Assembly: GCA_020698575.1 (NCBI GenBank)
Contig: CM036242.1
Location: 10,179,624-10,243,623 of the forward strand
Length of the DNA stretch: 64,000 bases
DNA from: Bostrychus sinensis
Taxonomy: Eukaryota > Chordata > Actinopteri > Gobiiformes > Eleotridae
Reading direction: 5' to 3'
Below the pieces are notes generated by a model. It made no database searches. It had not been told where the DNA came from and worked only from the letters and a program-made list of their open reading frames with translations. Every line of letters begins with the position of its first letter. Within the stretch, counting starts at the first letter, position 1. The position numbers and the translations under genes are program-made. Below are positions 1-11,035 of the stretch, piece by piece.

Positions 1-55
1 ACTCTGCAGTGTGAAGCTCTCTCTGTGATGCACATAACTGGACAATACTCTAAAC

Positions 56-375
56 CAGCCTTTCCCAAAGTCAGGACTGTCGTGGCCCCCTTAAATTTCC
101 AAAAATCCCTTGCGGACCCCCAACAAAAAACTTCCCTCTATTCAAAACAGTCTGCCATGTTTTTCTACATGTTTTTTTTTTAAATAAAAACATTACAAAA
201 ACACTGATTATTGACTAAAAGTTGTTTTAAAGTAATATTTTAAAACAAGTATACAACTGTAATTAATTTCAATTGTTTTATGTACTTAATGTTTTTAGGT
301 ACTTAATATTTTCATTGATTCATTTATATTTTTGTATTTTTTATTTGTTTTTATTAACCAAAACCATGTGTCTGA

Positions 376-419
<44 letters not shown>

Positions 420-540
420 TAATAAAAATAATAATAAAAATAAAAACAACAATAATAATAATAATAATAATAAAAATAATAATAAAAATAAAAACAACAA
501 CAATAATAATAATAATAATAATAATAAAAATAAAAACAAC

Positions 541-598
<58 letters not shown>

Positions 599-704
599 TA
601 ATAATAAATACATTGAAATTGAAATATAGATAGCCTTTGGGGGCCCCCCTGTAGTACCTTTGCGGACCCCCAGGGGGCCCCGGACCCCACTTTGGGAACC
701 ACTG
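56..704. mobile_element. hAT non-autonomous element with perfect 8-bp target duplication
   Basis: The termini are CAGCCTTTCCCAAAGTCAGG and, inverted from the right, CAGTGGTTCCCAAAGTGGGG, imperfect inverted repeats of a common vertebrate hAT type (Zaphod/Tip100-like). The 8-mer ctctaaac lies directly outside both ends (48-55 and 705-712), the diagnostic hAT target duplication. The interior has no transposase and is mostly an AAT microsatellite. It is inserted inside the LINE remnant on the minus strand, so it is younger than that LINE. A related left-end fragment lies at 11455. Confidence 0.88.
371..606. repeat. Compound (AAT)n microsatellite
   Basis: Runs of AAT are broken by AAAAAT and AAAAAC units, all within the hAT element at 56-704. 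The absence of stops in some frames is a by-product of the triplet repeat, so the poly-Ile/Leu/Tyr reading frames here are not genes. Confidence 0.97.
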
Positions 705-971
705 CTCTAAACAACACAAACCAAGAGACTGTACTACCTGTTTAACAATAGAAGTGGGTATGTATGCAACACATCTCCTTACCATGGCAATACCTTTACC
801 CATTTTAGCCACAATATCATCAATGTGAGCCAACCAAGACAAGTGAGAGTCCAAGATGACACCCAGTAATTTAGTTTGCTTCACTTGCTTCAATTAAGCA
901 TAGTTTAGTAGTCATAGTATTTGCCATATTGAAAATGGTACTGTAGTCTAAATCAAAACAATGGTCTGTGG

Positions 972-1738
972 TAGGGCAGAACAATTTTGGAAGAATATCT
1001 AGTTGCAATTTTTCTGACAGATATTGCGATCGCAGTTTGATTTGCTGTATATAAAAAAAAATAAAAAAATAAAAATTCAGTTTACAGTTGACACATTAAT
1101 AACGCATACATATGAATATAAGGAATCCCATGCCTTTCACAACAGGTGTGAGGTCTAAAGTAAGAGCTGAGACGTGAGGTTTTTATATTCACATCATGTA
1201 ATGACAAGAGGTGAGTAAACCACTAACGGTGTGTTCAGGGCCTGTAAAGTGTAACCGGCAACGTTAGACACTAAAGGAGACACTGAAGTGGAGGGAAAAA
1301 AGGAAATGCAGAAAAAGGTTTACGTTTTTGTTTTGACAGACAGGTGAGCGATGTAAAGGGAAGGCTGCAAAAATGCGCTCTATCTGGCACTAAAACATCA
1401 GAATATAGTGTATATTTAACACGTTTGGGTTTATTGCACCTGTTTTGCTCATTTACTTTAACCAGACTTTCTCACATGTTTAGAAAGTGTTTATGAATTA
1501 AGCTCTTACTGTTTTACGCAGACACCGCCCAGATTCATGGTGAATGTTATGAAACTCAAAAAAAAAAACTTTACATTGCTTCTGATTGGTGAGCGTTACT
1601 GTCTGTTACACAGGAACATGAACACACCACCTCATCAAGACAGTTATAAAGCCTGAAGAATCACAGCCTTTGTGGTTTGTTAATTGCGTCAAATCAAATT
1701 GTGATTTAGATTTGAGTTAGATTCATGGTTCAGCTCTA
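972..1738. mobile_element. hAT non-autonomous element with perfect 8-bp target duplication
   Basis: The left end reads TAGGGCAGAACAATTTTGG and the right end, inverted, reads TAGAGCTGAACCATGAATC. The 8-mer gtctgtgg flanks both sides (964-971 and 1739-1746). The subterminal sequence repeats degenerate 'ATTGCGAT' words (about 1010-1050 and 1680-1720), characteristic of a widespread fish hAT-like repeat. No transposase frame is present. It sits next to the LINE remnant, probably splitting older repeat DNA, because a motif just left of it (935-965) and one just right of it (1755-1790) are adjacent in another copy near 12.65 kb. Confidence 0.85.
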
Positions 1739-2235
1739 GTCTGTGGGTTGCCAGTCTTTCTGCTTTTCTGATTGGGCGATCGGCAGTGCATGGTTTAGAA
1801 CCAAAACAAGAACTGTAAACAAAAACAACCTGGACATTAGGTTCAATATTTTTAAAACTGTGACTAAATCAAATGTACCATTGTTATCAGTATCAGTATA
1901 AAATATATGTTCTGCTTATTGCACCTTTAATATACAAATTTATCAAAACAACTCATTTGTATTGAAAATGTGTGGATGAACAGTGGGGCAACACCTAGTT
2001 TCTTTTTCAGATTTTGTTTTTTAACTCAGGAAAACATTTCCAGATCAGATTCCAAGGATCATGTGAATGCAGCATTTAGCCTGCCTCAATCAAAATAAAT
2101 TCAAAAGCAATATATTTTTAACAACTTTAAAATCAGAAATCTTCTACTTCACAATTCTTTTATTTCAAGATGCGGAATTGACAGAAATATTATTATGAAA
2201 AAACATGTGATATGCAATAATCATGTCAAATATGG

Positions 2236-2526
2236 AGTGCCAGAAGTAAATTTTCCATTCATTTTTCCTATTGACTTTTTGAAAAATGCGTATATTATGA
2301 GTTTAAAATCCTGACAGGGGCTAATCAGCTCGGTGGTAATGGCCATAGCACAATTAAATATAATCCACAAGAATTGCCTTTGCCTTTTTACAAGTTTCAG
2401 AGTGTGTTTTTTTCCCTAAAATAATTGTGCCATGGTCATTACCACAGAGCTGATTAGCTCCTGCCAAGATTATAACTCATAACACACACATTTTTCAAAA
2501 AGTCAATGGAAAAAAAGCAGGCACTG
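2236..2526. repeat. Fold-back (long inverted repeat) element
   Basis: Two arms of about 120 bp are inverted copies. The block with GCTAATCAGCTC and GGTAATGGCCATAGCACAATT at about 2320-2360 is mirrored at 2425-2460, and the outer part with GACTTTTTGAAAAATG at about 2275 is mirrored at 2490-2510. The loop is roughly 60 bp. The outer ends share AGTGCC. No convincing target duplication was found, so the superfamily is open. Probably a fold-back MITE. Confidence 0.7.
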
Positions 2527-2834
2527 TTCTGCTTAATTGCAATTTAGCGAGTTCCCATAACCTGAAATATACAACATATGATAGGGAATAAGAAAATAGT
2601 GTGCGCTTGGTTGAATGTGAGACGGTTTGAGGCTTTTTGGGCATTGAACGTGGTTAATCCCCTCAACAGGAAGAGTGAAGGAAAGCAAAGAAAGAAGTAA
2701 ATGAGAAGAAATGAATCAGACCGGATGTTATTTATAGCTTTGAGACAGGAAGAGGCGGGTTTCATGTGTGGTCCTCCCTAACTTAACTTAATCTTAGCTC
2801 CATAACAATATAAATGACAATATATTGATCAAAT

Positions 2835-3170
2835 AAGTCACTTAAAAGGCAACAATTTAACTTCTCTATCTTAAGTTTTGGAGTCATTGTGATGGCTGAG
2901 GGTGAATAAAGCCCTCTGCATCTCCCCTTTACCAGTCTTGCAAGAATGGGAGCACCGACCCAGTGTCTCTGAAGTCTTGGGTCTAGCGAGAAAGGGTCAC
3001 ATCCCAGTTAGCCATAACAAGCTAGCAATGGCTTTCTTTCTTAGATTTTTGTCGTCTAGAGCGGAAAACTGAGTGAGGGGTCACACAGGAGTTAAGTGGA
3101 CTTATAAAGTTTTTACGCTTTACTCTGAAATACAGGGGGAGCTCCTTAGAGAAAACTGCTACCAAAACAA
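2835..3170 (+). mobile_element. TTAA-type MITE, diverged copy
   Basis: This stretch matches, in order, the elements at 43884-44291 (inverted) and 44862-45184 (same strand). Shared blocks include GAGTCATTGTGATGGCT (about 2881), GCACCGACCCAGTGTC (about 2952), GCTAGCAATGGCTTT (about 3021) and GGGGGAGCTCC (about 3137). It is more decayed than the other two and its exact ends are unclear. No coding capacity. Confidence 0.65.
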
Positions 3171-3189
3171 TGTAGAAACAATCAAAGTT

Positions 3190-3900
3190 AGGTGGTACCC
3201 TTTTACAAAGACTAGACCAGGAATAAAACGAGGTTAAATGAAGACTAATTAAGGAAACAACAACTAAATTAGACTTTAAAATGATTTGTTAGGAGTGTAA
3301 CAATACAGTTACTATGTTGGTGTATGGATTTTTTTTATTCCTATGATACAACTGTAAAAAAAAAAAAGTATAATATCGGCAATATTGCTATTAGAAATTT
3401 GCATGTTAAAGTACCACATACATCTTTTTGTAGGTAATTTTTGTGTTTTTTTACTGTGTCTGCTGGACATAATCAACCCTGGCTCCAGTTCTAGATTAGA
3501 GAGTAAACTTTTGTCAGAAAGTTGCTGTATCAGTTGTGTTGACATGAAGGTGTTAAATCAAATCGTTTTAAATGAACTGATATTGGTCTTGAATCAGATT
3601 ATCAGAAACACTGTTACACCTCTATTATTTCTATTTGGTCACAACACATTTTTATCAGGCTCTGATAAAAAAAAAAAATTCCGACAGTGTAAATCTCTGT
3701 CAGATGTAGGACCTTAGTATTGTTGGGAAATATTTAGATTGTTTCTTGCGATTCTAATATTGTGTTAAATTCACAATAAACAGCCCAATCTCTGGATCCA
3801 GGACTCTGTGAAAGACGTCTCTGTTACTGTGTGATAGGAATATCCCCGAACTTTATTCTATCAGCAAAGGAACAAATGACTATTTAGTGTTTTATCATAG
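3190..3900. other. Unclassified AT-rich sequence
   Basis: No gene, inverted repeat or known repeat was recognised. Two short overlapping open frames on opposite strands (about 3312-3717) have no domain or codon character and are taken as chance. Confidence 0.5.
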
Positions 3901-3906
3901 TGAGAT

Positions 3907-3975
3907 AAAGAGGCTTTGTGGCTTAATTAACAGAGCATTTACCCATGAACTAGGAGGTTCAAATTCAGGTCTGCA
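3907..3975 (+). repeat. tRNA-like (SINE head or tRNA pseudogene) sequence
   Basis: The segment has an A-box-like TGGCTTAATTAACAGAG and, about 28 bp later, a B-box-like GGTTCAAATTC, the spacing of an internal RNA polymerase III promoter. It cannot fold into a complete canonical tRNA by eye, so a tRNA-derived SINE head is more likely. It lies immediately upstream of the 20-bp minisatellite. Confidence 0.4.
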
Positions 3976-4020
3976 AACTATTCCTTCACCATATGAGACA
4001 AATTTAATGTCTTCACCCTC

Positions 4021-5976
4021 TCCTTGTTTCCTCAGACCTCTCCTTGTTTCCTCAGATGTCTCCTTGTTTCCTCAGACCTCTCCATGTTTCCTCAGACCTC
4101 TCCATGTTTCCTCAGACCTCTCCTTGTTTTCTCAGACCTCTCCTTGTTTCCTCAGACCTCTCCTTGTTTCCTCAGATGTCTCCTTGTTTCCTCAGACCTC
4201 TCCATGTTTCCTCAGACCTCTCCTTGTTTCCTCAGATGTCTCCTTGTTTCCTCAGACCTCTCCATGTTTTCTCAGACCTCTCCATGTTTCCTCAGACCTC
4301 TCCTTGTTTTCTCAGACCTCTCCTTGTTTCCTCAGACCTCTCCTTGTTTCCTCAGATGTCTCCTTGTTTCCTCAGACCTCTCCATGTTTCCTCAGACCTC
4401 TCCATGTTTTCTCAGACCTCTCCATGTTTCCTCAGACCTCTCCTTGTTTTCTCAGACCTCTCCTTGTTTCCTCAGATGTCTCCTTGTTTCCTCAGACCTC
4501 TCCTTGTTTTCTCAGACCTCTCCATGTTTTCTCAGACCTCTCCTTGTTTCCTCAGACCTCTCCATGTTTTCTCAGACCTCTCCTTGTTTCCTCAGACCTC
4601 TCCTTGTTTCCTCAGACCTCTCCATGTTTTCTCAGACCTCTCCTTGTTTCCTCAGATGTCTTCTTGTTTCCTCAGACCTCTCCATGTTTTCTCAGACCTC
4701 TCCTTGTTTCCTCAGACCTCTCCTTGTTTCCTCAGACCTCTCCTTGTTTTCTCAGACCTCTCCTTGTTTCTTCAGACCTCTCTTTGTTTCCTCAGACCTC
4801 TCCTTGTTTCCTCAGACCTCTCCTTGTTTTCTCAGACCTCTCCTTGTTTCCTCAGACCTCTCCTTGTTTCCTCAGACCTCTCCTTGTTTTCTCAGACCTC
4901 TCCTTGTTTCTTCAGACCTCTCTTTGTTTCCTCAGACCTCTCCTTGTTTCCTCAGACCTCTCCTTGTTTTCTCAGACCTCTCCTTATTTCCTCAGATGTC
5001 TCCTTGTTTCCTCAGACCTCTCCTTGTTTTCTCAGACCTCTCCATGTTTTCTCAGACCTCTCCTTGTTTCCTCAGACCTCTCCATGTTTTCTCAGACCTC
5101 TCCTTGTTTCCTCAGACCTCTCCTTGTTTCCTCAGACCTCTCCATGTTTTCTCAGACCTCTCCTTGTTTCCTCAGATGTCTCCTTGTTTCCTCAGACCTC
5201 TCCATGTTTTCTCAGACCTCTCCTTGTTTCCTCAGACCTCTCCTTGTTTCCTCAGACCTCTCCTTGTTTTCTCAGACCTCTCCTTGTTTCTTCAGACCTC
5301 TCTTTGTTTCCTCAGACCTCTCCTTGTTTCCTCAGACCTCTCCTTGTTTTCTCAGACCTCTCCTTGTTTCCTCAGACCTCTCCTTGTTTCCTCAGACCTC
5401 TCCTTGTTTTCTCAGACCTCTCCTTGTTTCCTCAGACCTCTCCTTGTTTCCTCAGACCTCTCCTTGTTTCCTCAGACCTCTCCTTGTTTCCTCAGACCTC
5501 TCCTTGTTTCCTCAGACCTCTCCTTGTTTTCTCAGACCTCTCCTTGTTTCTTCAGACCTCTCTTTGTTTCCTCAGACCTCTCCTTGTTTCCTCAGACCTC
5601 TCCTTGTTTTCTCAGACCTCTCCTTGTTTCCTCAGACCTCTCCTTGTTTTCTCAGACCTCTCCTTGTTTCTTCAGACCTCTCTTTGTTTCCTCAGACCTC
5701 TCCTTGTTTCCTCAGACCTCTCCTTGTTTTCTCAGACCTCTCCTTGTTTCCTCAGACCTCTCCTTGTTTCCTCAGACCTCTCCTTGTTTCCTCAGACCTC
5801 TCCTTGTTTTCTCAGACCTCTCCTTGTTTCCTCAGACCTCTCCTTGTTTCCTCAGACCTCTCCTTGTTTCCTCAGTCATCTCCTTGTTTCCTCAGACCTC
5901 TCCTTGTTTCCTCAGACCTCTCTTTGTTTCCTCAGATGTCTCCTTGTTTTCTCAGACGTCTCCTTGTTTCCTCAGT
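4021..5976 (+). repeat. 20-bp minisatellite, about 98 units
   Basis: The consensus unit is TCCTTGTTTCCTCAGACCTC. The array keeps an exact 20-bp register for about 1.96 kb, with only substitutions: TCC to TCA before TGTTT, TTTCC to TTTTC, ACC to ATG. No indel is seen until the final partial unit. Linked variants, such as TTTCTTCAGACC followed by TCTTTGTTT, recur at 4761, 4901, 5281, 5541 and 5661, showing blockwise duplication of multi-unit segments. No unit contains a stop on the plus strand in any frame, so three overlapping frames of about 660-706 codons are open. These are artefacts of the repeat. Each unit is a polypyrimidine tract ending in CAG, resembling a 3' splice site. Confidence 0.97.
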
Positions 5977-6077
5977 CTCAGACCTCTCTTCTCTGGTTGT
6001 GTCCTGATCCTGGGAAGCTCATCGCCTGAATGGAATATAAATGACATCATTACGTAATATTCAATCTGTCCCTGCAC

Positions 6078-6240
6078 CTAGACCCCCCTCCTCTACCTCC
6101 GTCCCCCCCTCGCCGTCCGTCCCCCCCTGCCCCCCCCCCCCCCTCGCCTTTCGTCCCCCCTCGCCGTCCGTCCCCCCTCGCCGTCCGTCCCCCCTCGCCG
6201 TCCGCCCCCCCCTGCCGCCCCCCCCCCCCCCCCCTCGCTG
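6078..6240 (+). repeat. C-rich degenerate minisatellite
   Basis: Units of about 17 bp built on CCCCCCTCGCCGTCCGT are interspersed with C-homopolymers of up to about 19. The minus strand is G-rich with many runs of four or more G, so G-quadruplex formation is plausible. It begins only about 100 bp after the 20-bp array ends. The proline-rich plus-strand reading frame here is a compositional artefact. Confidence 0.9.
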
Positions 6241-8200
6241 TCCCGTATGCTGTGGCCTGTATGCTGCTGTTCTTTTTATGGAGAATATTAAAGAGTTATT
6301 AAATTAACCGGTGCTCGCTGGCGCATGTTATTGCAGAGCTGAGATTTGTGAGGCGAGTGAAGCCGTTAGGCCGTACCCTAAGCTGATTTATTAAGGGGGC
6401 CGGGGAATCACCAAATAGGAGCTGATAACCTGTTTTATTTTGCATAAGTGAACACTTTGGCACAAATCCGCTTAGGCCCCTCCATTTCCTCAGACAAGTT
6501 CAGCACTGAGTAAAGCCAGCCATTGTTTAATACAGTTAGCACTGAGAGAATCAGGTATGTACATAAAAATAAGTACAAAGGATTGCAGTTTTATTTAACA
6601 CATTATCACCTGATTACTGCATATTCTCAGTACAAACACAGTTACCTTTATTGGTACAAAATAAAAACATCTGGTAATTAAAATGCAGATTACATGCTCA
6701 TGACACGACTCATTTGTAGCAGGAGGAGGGAAGTAATGAGTTACATTTACTTGAGTAATGTTTTGAATAAATTACTAGTTACACTATAGGAGTAGTTTTA
6801 TCGCAACATACTTTTTACTTGTACTGAGGAGTAATATTATTTTGAAGAAACAATACTTGAACTTTACATTGTACAAATGGCAATTATACTTGCGTACTTA
6901 CATCGCTCTTGTTATCTATGTAATGGTTTCAAAAGCTTTATGTGACGATTTGTAAATGTGTTTCTTGTGCCTTTGTTATTTTATTTTTTTATTGTTTGGA
7001 ATTTGCTCAGTATTTCACATATTTTGTATGATTACATCAATACTAAAACATAAATCTGACATTACCTTTACCTTGAGCAAGTGAGCTGTTATATTTTACA
7101 CATCTCTTTTCTTCTCTCTCTTTTCTGGACCAGCAAAATGCTCCTGTCTCCAACAAATACAAAACAATAACATAATTGTTCAAAAATGTCATTTTGATTA
7201 TTGCTAGTGACAAAGGTTCAACACCTCACACTCCTTTTTAGTGCATGTAAACTGCTATGGTAGCCCTGCAGGGACATGCTGTTGTCTGTGAACAAACCCA
7301 AGGTCTAAAAGTAAAACATTTGGTTTAAGATTACCCTAAATCTTACAGTAATAATGTGTACTTATAAAGCCACATGAGTGCGCTTCACCTACAGCAGTGC
7401 TCAGTTTGCCTGGCTTGACACTTGTAGAAGCACTAAAATGTTTATGATGTGGAGTTTTCATATTAAACTATCCCTTATAAATAGACAAAGAAAAGATAAG
7501 GACCAAATGAACGGAATGTACAAAGACTACAATATACTGTGCTGTATCAGCCCATCTCTAACTATTTTCTTTATGCCTTCTCTCCTTTCCCACAGTGAAT
7601 GACGACCGTGTAAACACTTAATCCAGTGTGAGATTTTGGCCTCCTTTGGGTCAACAGTTTAGCTTTTCCCCAAGCCTCCAGACAACTCTGCTTTCAATTA
7701 TTTCTACAAAATTGCTTTACTTGGTGCGTAGTTGATTAAATATTCATTATGTAAAACTAAGCACTTTTCTTTGTATATAAATCCATATTAGATTTGGCTG
7801 GCAGGCTGCCTGAAGACACAGAGGAGGGGTTTAGCTGCAAAAAGACCATCTCCTCAGGCCTGTGTGTTTCTGCTCTGAGCTAAACTTTTTGTGCTTTTCA
7901 TTTTCTGTACTATTTAAATATTCGTGTGTTCATTTGTTTAGCTCGTTGTGGGTTTGAATCTGGACTCTGGAGAAGCAAGGCATGGCAGTGATATTTAGAG
8001 AGCATCTATAACTTGTATGTCCTTGTATGCCTTAGAAATGTTTTCTCTTTAATTCATAAATGCAACATGACAGTATTTAATGTCTAGGTTGGCACGTAAC
8101 TTAACTTGTATGAAGCGTTTTGGATGTCGAGCTTAAGTGCTTTGTTACAAAAGGCTCATTTATATTCTCATTTCATATGTAAATAGATTTGTTCATTCCA
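6241..8200. other. Unclassified sequence with a diverged teleost repeat
   Basis: No gene recognised. About 6725-6900 has the repeated words 'ttacttgagtaa' and 'tactttttacttgtact', typical of a common fish interspersed repeat. A short frame near 7378-7602 has no recognisable protein features. A degenerate B-box-like sequence lies near 7950. Confidence 0.4.
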
Positions 8201-10565
8201 AGTGTTTTTGGCGGCACAGCATTTATACAACGCCTGTGTTATGTTAAATAACCAGTAGGGGGCGATTGCCTGCAAGATTTTAGCAAGACAGAAGAAAAAG
8301 AGCATTCAGTAAACAAACATGGCGGTGCTGACGGAGGTTTTTATGCCACATTTATTTAAAAATAACCAAGAAAAAGAGACGAAAATAGTGGTCGTCTGTT
8401 CAGTCTTTGAATAAAACGTGACCAACTTGCTCTAGTCACTACTTAAAAAGCCATTAGGGTTTTAGTCTTCTGCTGGAACTGTTGAGCTGTGGTCACTAGC
8501 GCCCCCAAAGGTCAACACATGTACTGCTCTGTTTTTTTATATTCGCAAGCTCTGGGAAAATGGACCAACGTACGACAGAATGAACGCAGAAGACGGACAG
8601 AGCGCTCTGTCTGTATCCAAATGCGTATCTAACGTTGAGGATAAATGAACCTTAGTCTGCACCGGGACCACACTCACTGTCGCGGAGCTAATTAGCCACT
8701 TAACCTCGATGCTCGATCGGTTTCGGACAGCCCTTAATGTGGTGGACCCCTCGCATGAACGCACAAACTGAACTGGCTTTGGAAGAGGTGCAGAGGTGTC
8801 CCTGTTCCTGCTTGCGTGAGCATAGATATTTCCTCGTAGAAGAACTAAGTCAACTACAAGTACAACTGAAGCACTTTCCAGTCCTGCCCCGCTTTGGGCT
8901 CCAGAATCCAACCTATGCTTTTTCACTTGGGCCAGGTGATTACTTTCGAGTCCTGTTCAAAGGCCTGACTCTTCAGTGGATGCAGCGGACCTGGTTTTAA
9001 ACTCTGACTGTCACAGGGCTTGGTCTCGCCGTAGGAGACAGCACTAGGGTCATTTCCATCCCAACAACGTAACTTCTCTTTTCATTCAGGCAGTCAAACC
9101 TCTCTACCTTAGTAAGATGGTGGTTCAAGAAGGGCTATCCCAAGACATAGTATTTTATTTTTTAGTATTTTAATCCATGTTAGACAGTATCGTAAGACAT
9201 GTCTGTGCACACGTTACTTCCAAACCCAAAGGTCAACAGGTCAAGTAGAAAGCTATTCTTTTTCAAATTTGACCAACTCTGTCATAATATTTGTCTTGTC
9301 GCAGGCTCCATAGCCCTCAGTGATTACAAAGCCTTCTCCTTATAGAATCTAAACTTCAGAGTATTTGAATTTCCTGCCTGCACCGGCCTGTGTGTATTTG
9401 TTTTGCCGCTGCAGGAGGGATGAGTCCTGTTGACTCAGAGGCATTTGTTCTGTCTTCTGTTACACATCAGAGCGGCCTCTCACTGCACATGTTCGGAAAT
9501 GGGACAAACCTCCAACAGCTGCATTCTGCTGTTTTCATTACAAACGTTTTCACTTGTCCTTCTGCCAAGTAATATGTTTTATGATTTGCCTCTGCAATAT
9601 CCTGAATATTATATAGGTCTTTTATTGTTCCTCTCCTCTACCTCTCTACCTGATGTCTGATGATTGCTCGATGGTGCCTCGGGGCAGCCCTGCGTGCTCA
9701 CTTTGAGTGGACAGGCCTGTGTTGTGTGGAATAACATCTGAAAATGGGAAATGGAAGTGCAGAACTTTTGGATTGCTCCAGCAGGGCTTACATCTGTGAG
9801 AGGAACAGCCAGAGTCCAGTGAAGATAATCCTCCTGGTGGTCTTATACACATGCACACTTTATTTCCTATCCACTTCTTTCATAGAGAACTCAAAACAAC
9901 TATGAACCAACTGCCTTTGTCACCTAAAAATATTAAAAATAAAATAATAAAATAAAACAATTCACATATGCTGTCATCTTTGCCATACTATACGTCCAGG
10001 GCCAGGGTGCTGAATGAATTATATCACTGGTTTACAAGCAAAATGCTTCTGGAACAAAAGTAGTGAAATTTTTATTAGATTAGGTCACTAATAAAGAAAA
10101 AGTAAGTCAGAAGTGCAGATTGGCTAGTAGTGTCCAAGAAACAGTGTTGGGTCAAAATAGGAAATTTATGAAAATAAGGCAAAAACAGTAGTTTATCAGA
10201 AGGTACAGTGTCTACAAGCAACCAGTTCTATCTGAAAGCTGCACATTCAATACATTCATTTTAATATGTCTAGAGTTTTGACATAAAATAGTTTTGTTTT
10301 TATTTGCAGAAATCTCTCTCTTGGAAGTGGACAAAATGCATGCATGTAGAGAAATTCAATATTTTCAAAATATAAAAATAATTTTTGTGCAAAAATGCCT
10401 AAATCTATTTTGATGTGAAACAATATCATTAAATATCTTAAATACATTAGCAAACCAGCACAGTTATCAATTGAGTTTCAGTTCATCTTATCAAAATAAA
10501 TGAGATTTAGCCACTTTTATCTCAGAAGCAGATCGAGTCCAAAAATTGGTAGACCAGTGTTATTT
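8201..10565. other. Unclassified, locally GC-richer sequence, no supported gene
   Basis: 8540-9000 is open on both strands (129 codons minus, 87 codons plus) and richer in CpG than its surroundings. Neither product resembles a known family, and neither has clear splice sites or codon bias. It may be an old repeat or an unmethylated patch. The remainder to 10565 is AT-rich with no structure I can name. Confidence 0.35.
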
Positions 10566-10573
10566 ATTTACAC

Positions 10574-11035
10574 CAGGGGTGTCCAAAGTATGGCCCAGGG
10601 GCCAAATGTGGCCCGCAGACTATTCTTTATTGGCCCTCGGGCTTCATTCACAATTGGCCTAAATTGCCACAGGTAGCACTGTTCACTGCAAGGTTGAAGC
10701 GCAGGTAAAAAACTTGATTTGTGTGAGATGTTTCTGGCATTAAGGAAAAGAAGAAAAAAAACGAAATTAGCAGTTGGTGGCGTCAAAAAAAAAAAAAAAA
10801 AAAAAAAAAGCCATACTATGTGCTGGTGCCCAAATGTGGGATTATCGAAGGGGGTCAAGAGTAAAACAAATCAATAAAAATATCCATAAGAATGATTCAC
10901 TGCTGAAGATCTCTGAAGGAAAGTGAATATCTTGTTTAGTGGTGATAGCAAAATATGGCGCCTCGACTGAGTGGCCCTCCTGCACATACATTTTTCAGTA
11001 TGTGGCCCCCAAGGAACAAAGTTTGGACACCCCTG
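10574..11035. mobile_element. hAT non-autonomous element with perfect 8-bp target duplication
   Basis: Both ends carry CAGGGGTGTCCAAA in inverted orientation, and the 8-mer atttacac flanks both sides (10566-10573 and 11036-11043). The subterminal 'tggcccgcagac' and 'tatgtggccccc' words match the widespread vertebrate hAT family ending in this motif. A poly-A run (about 10786-10808) lies inside. There is no transposase. A larger relative in opposite orientation lies at 25883-26738. Confidence 0.9.

Larger units (their letters stand above)
1..960 (-). pseudogene. LINE reverse transcriptase remnant, interrupted by a hAT element
   Basis: Read on the minus strand, 713-893 encodes a non-LTR retrotransposon reverse transcriptase segment. 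It has the block KLLGVILDSHLSW, followed by an HIDDIVAKM-type stretch and a VVQSLGLCCLE stretch, the usual thumb-side motif of L2/CR1/Rex-like LINEs. The frame is cut at 705-712. It resumes in the correct phase at 1-55, on the far side of the element at 56-704, with a YCPV motif expected at that point in the family. The frame also runs upstream to about 960 before the next hAT begins. No start, no catalytic YADD box and no 3' end are visible, so this is a dead fragment. Subfamily is not determined. The RT identification is family knowledge; the in-phase continuation is seen directly. Confidence 0.72.

Noticed and set aside
295..893. Poly-Ile/Leu/Tyr proteins
   Set aside because: Translation of an AAT microsatellite; only the LINE-derived part on the minus strand has meaning.
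4021..5976. CRISPR array
   Set aside because: Units are contiguous without spacers, and the window is eukaryotic.
3887..6057. Three overlapping open frames of about 660-706 codons
   Set aside because: They arise because a 20-bp unit without stops is open in all three plus frames; the peptides are one translated repeat, not proteins.
8537..9000. 129-codon minus and 87-codon plus frames as genes
   Set aside because: No family resemblance, no splice context, and they overlap each other; GC-richer composition explains the openness.
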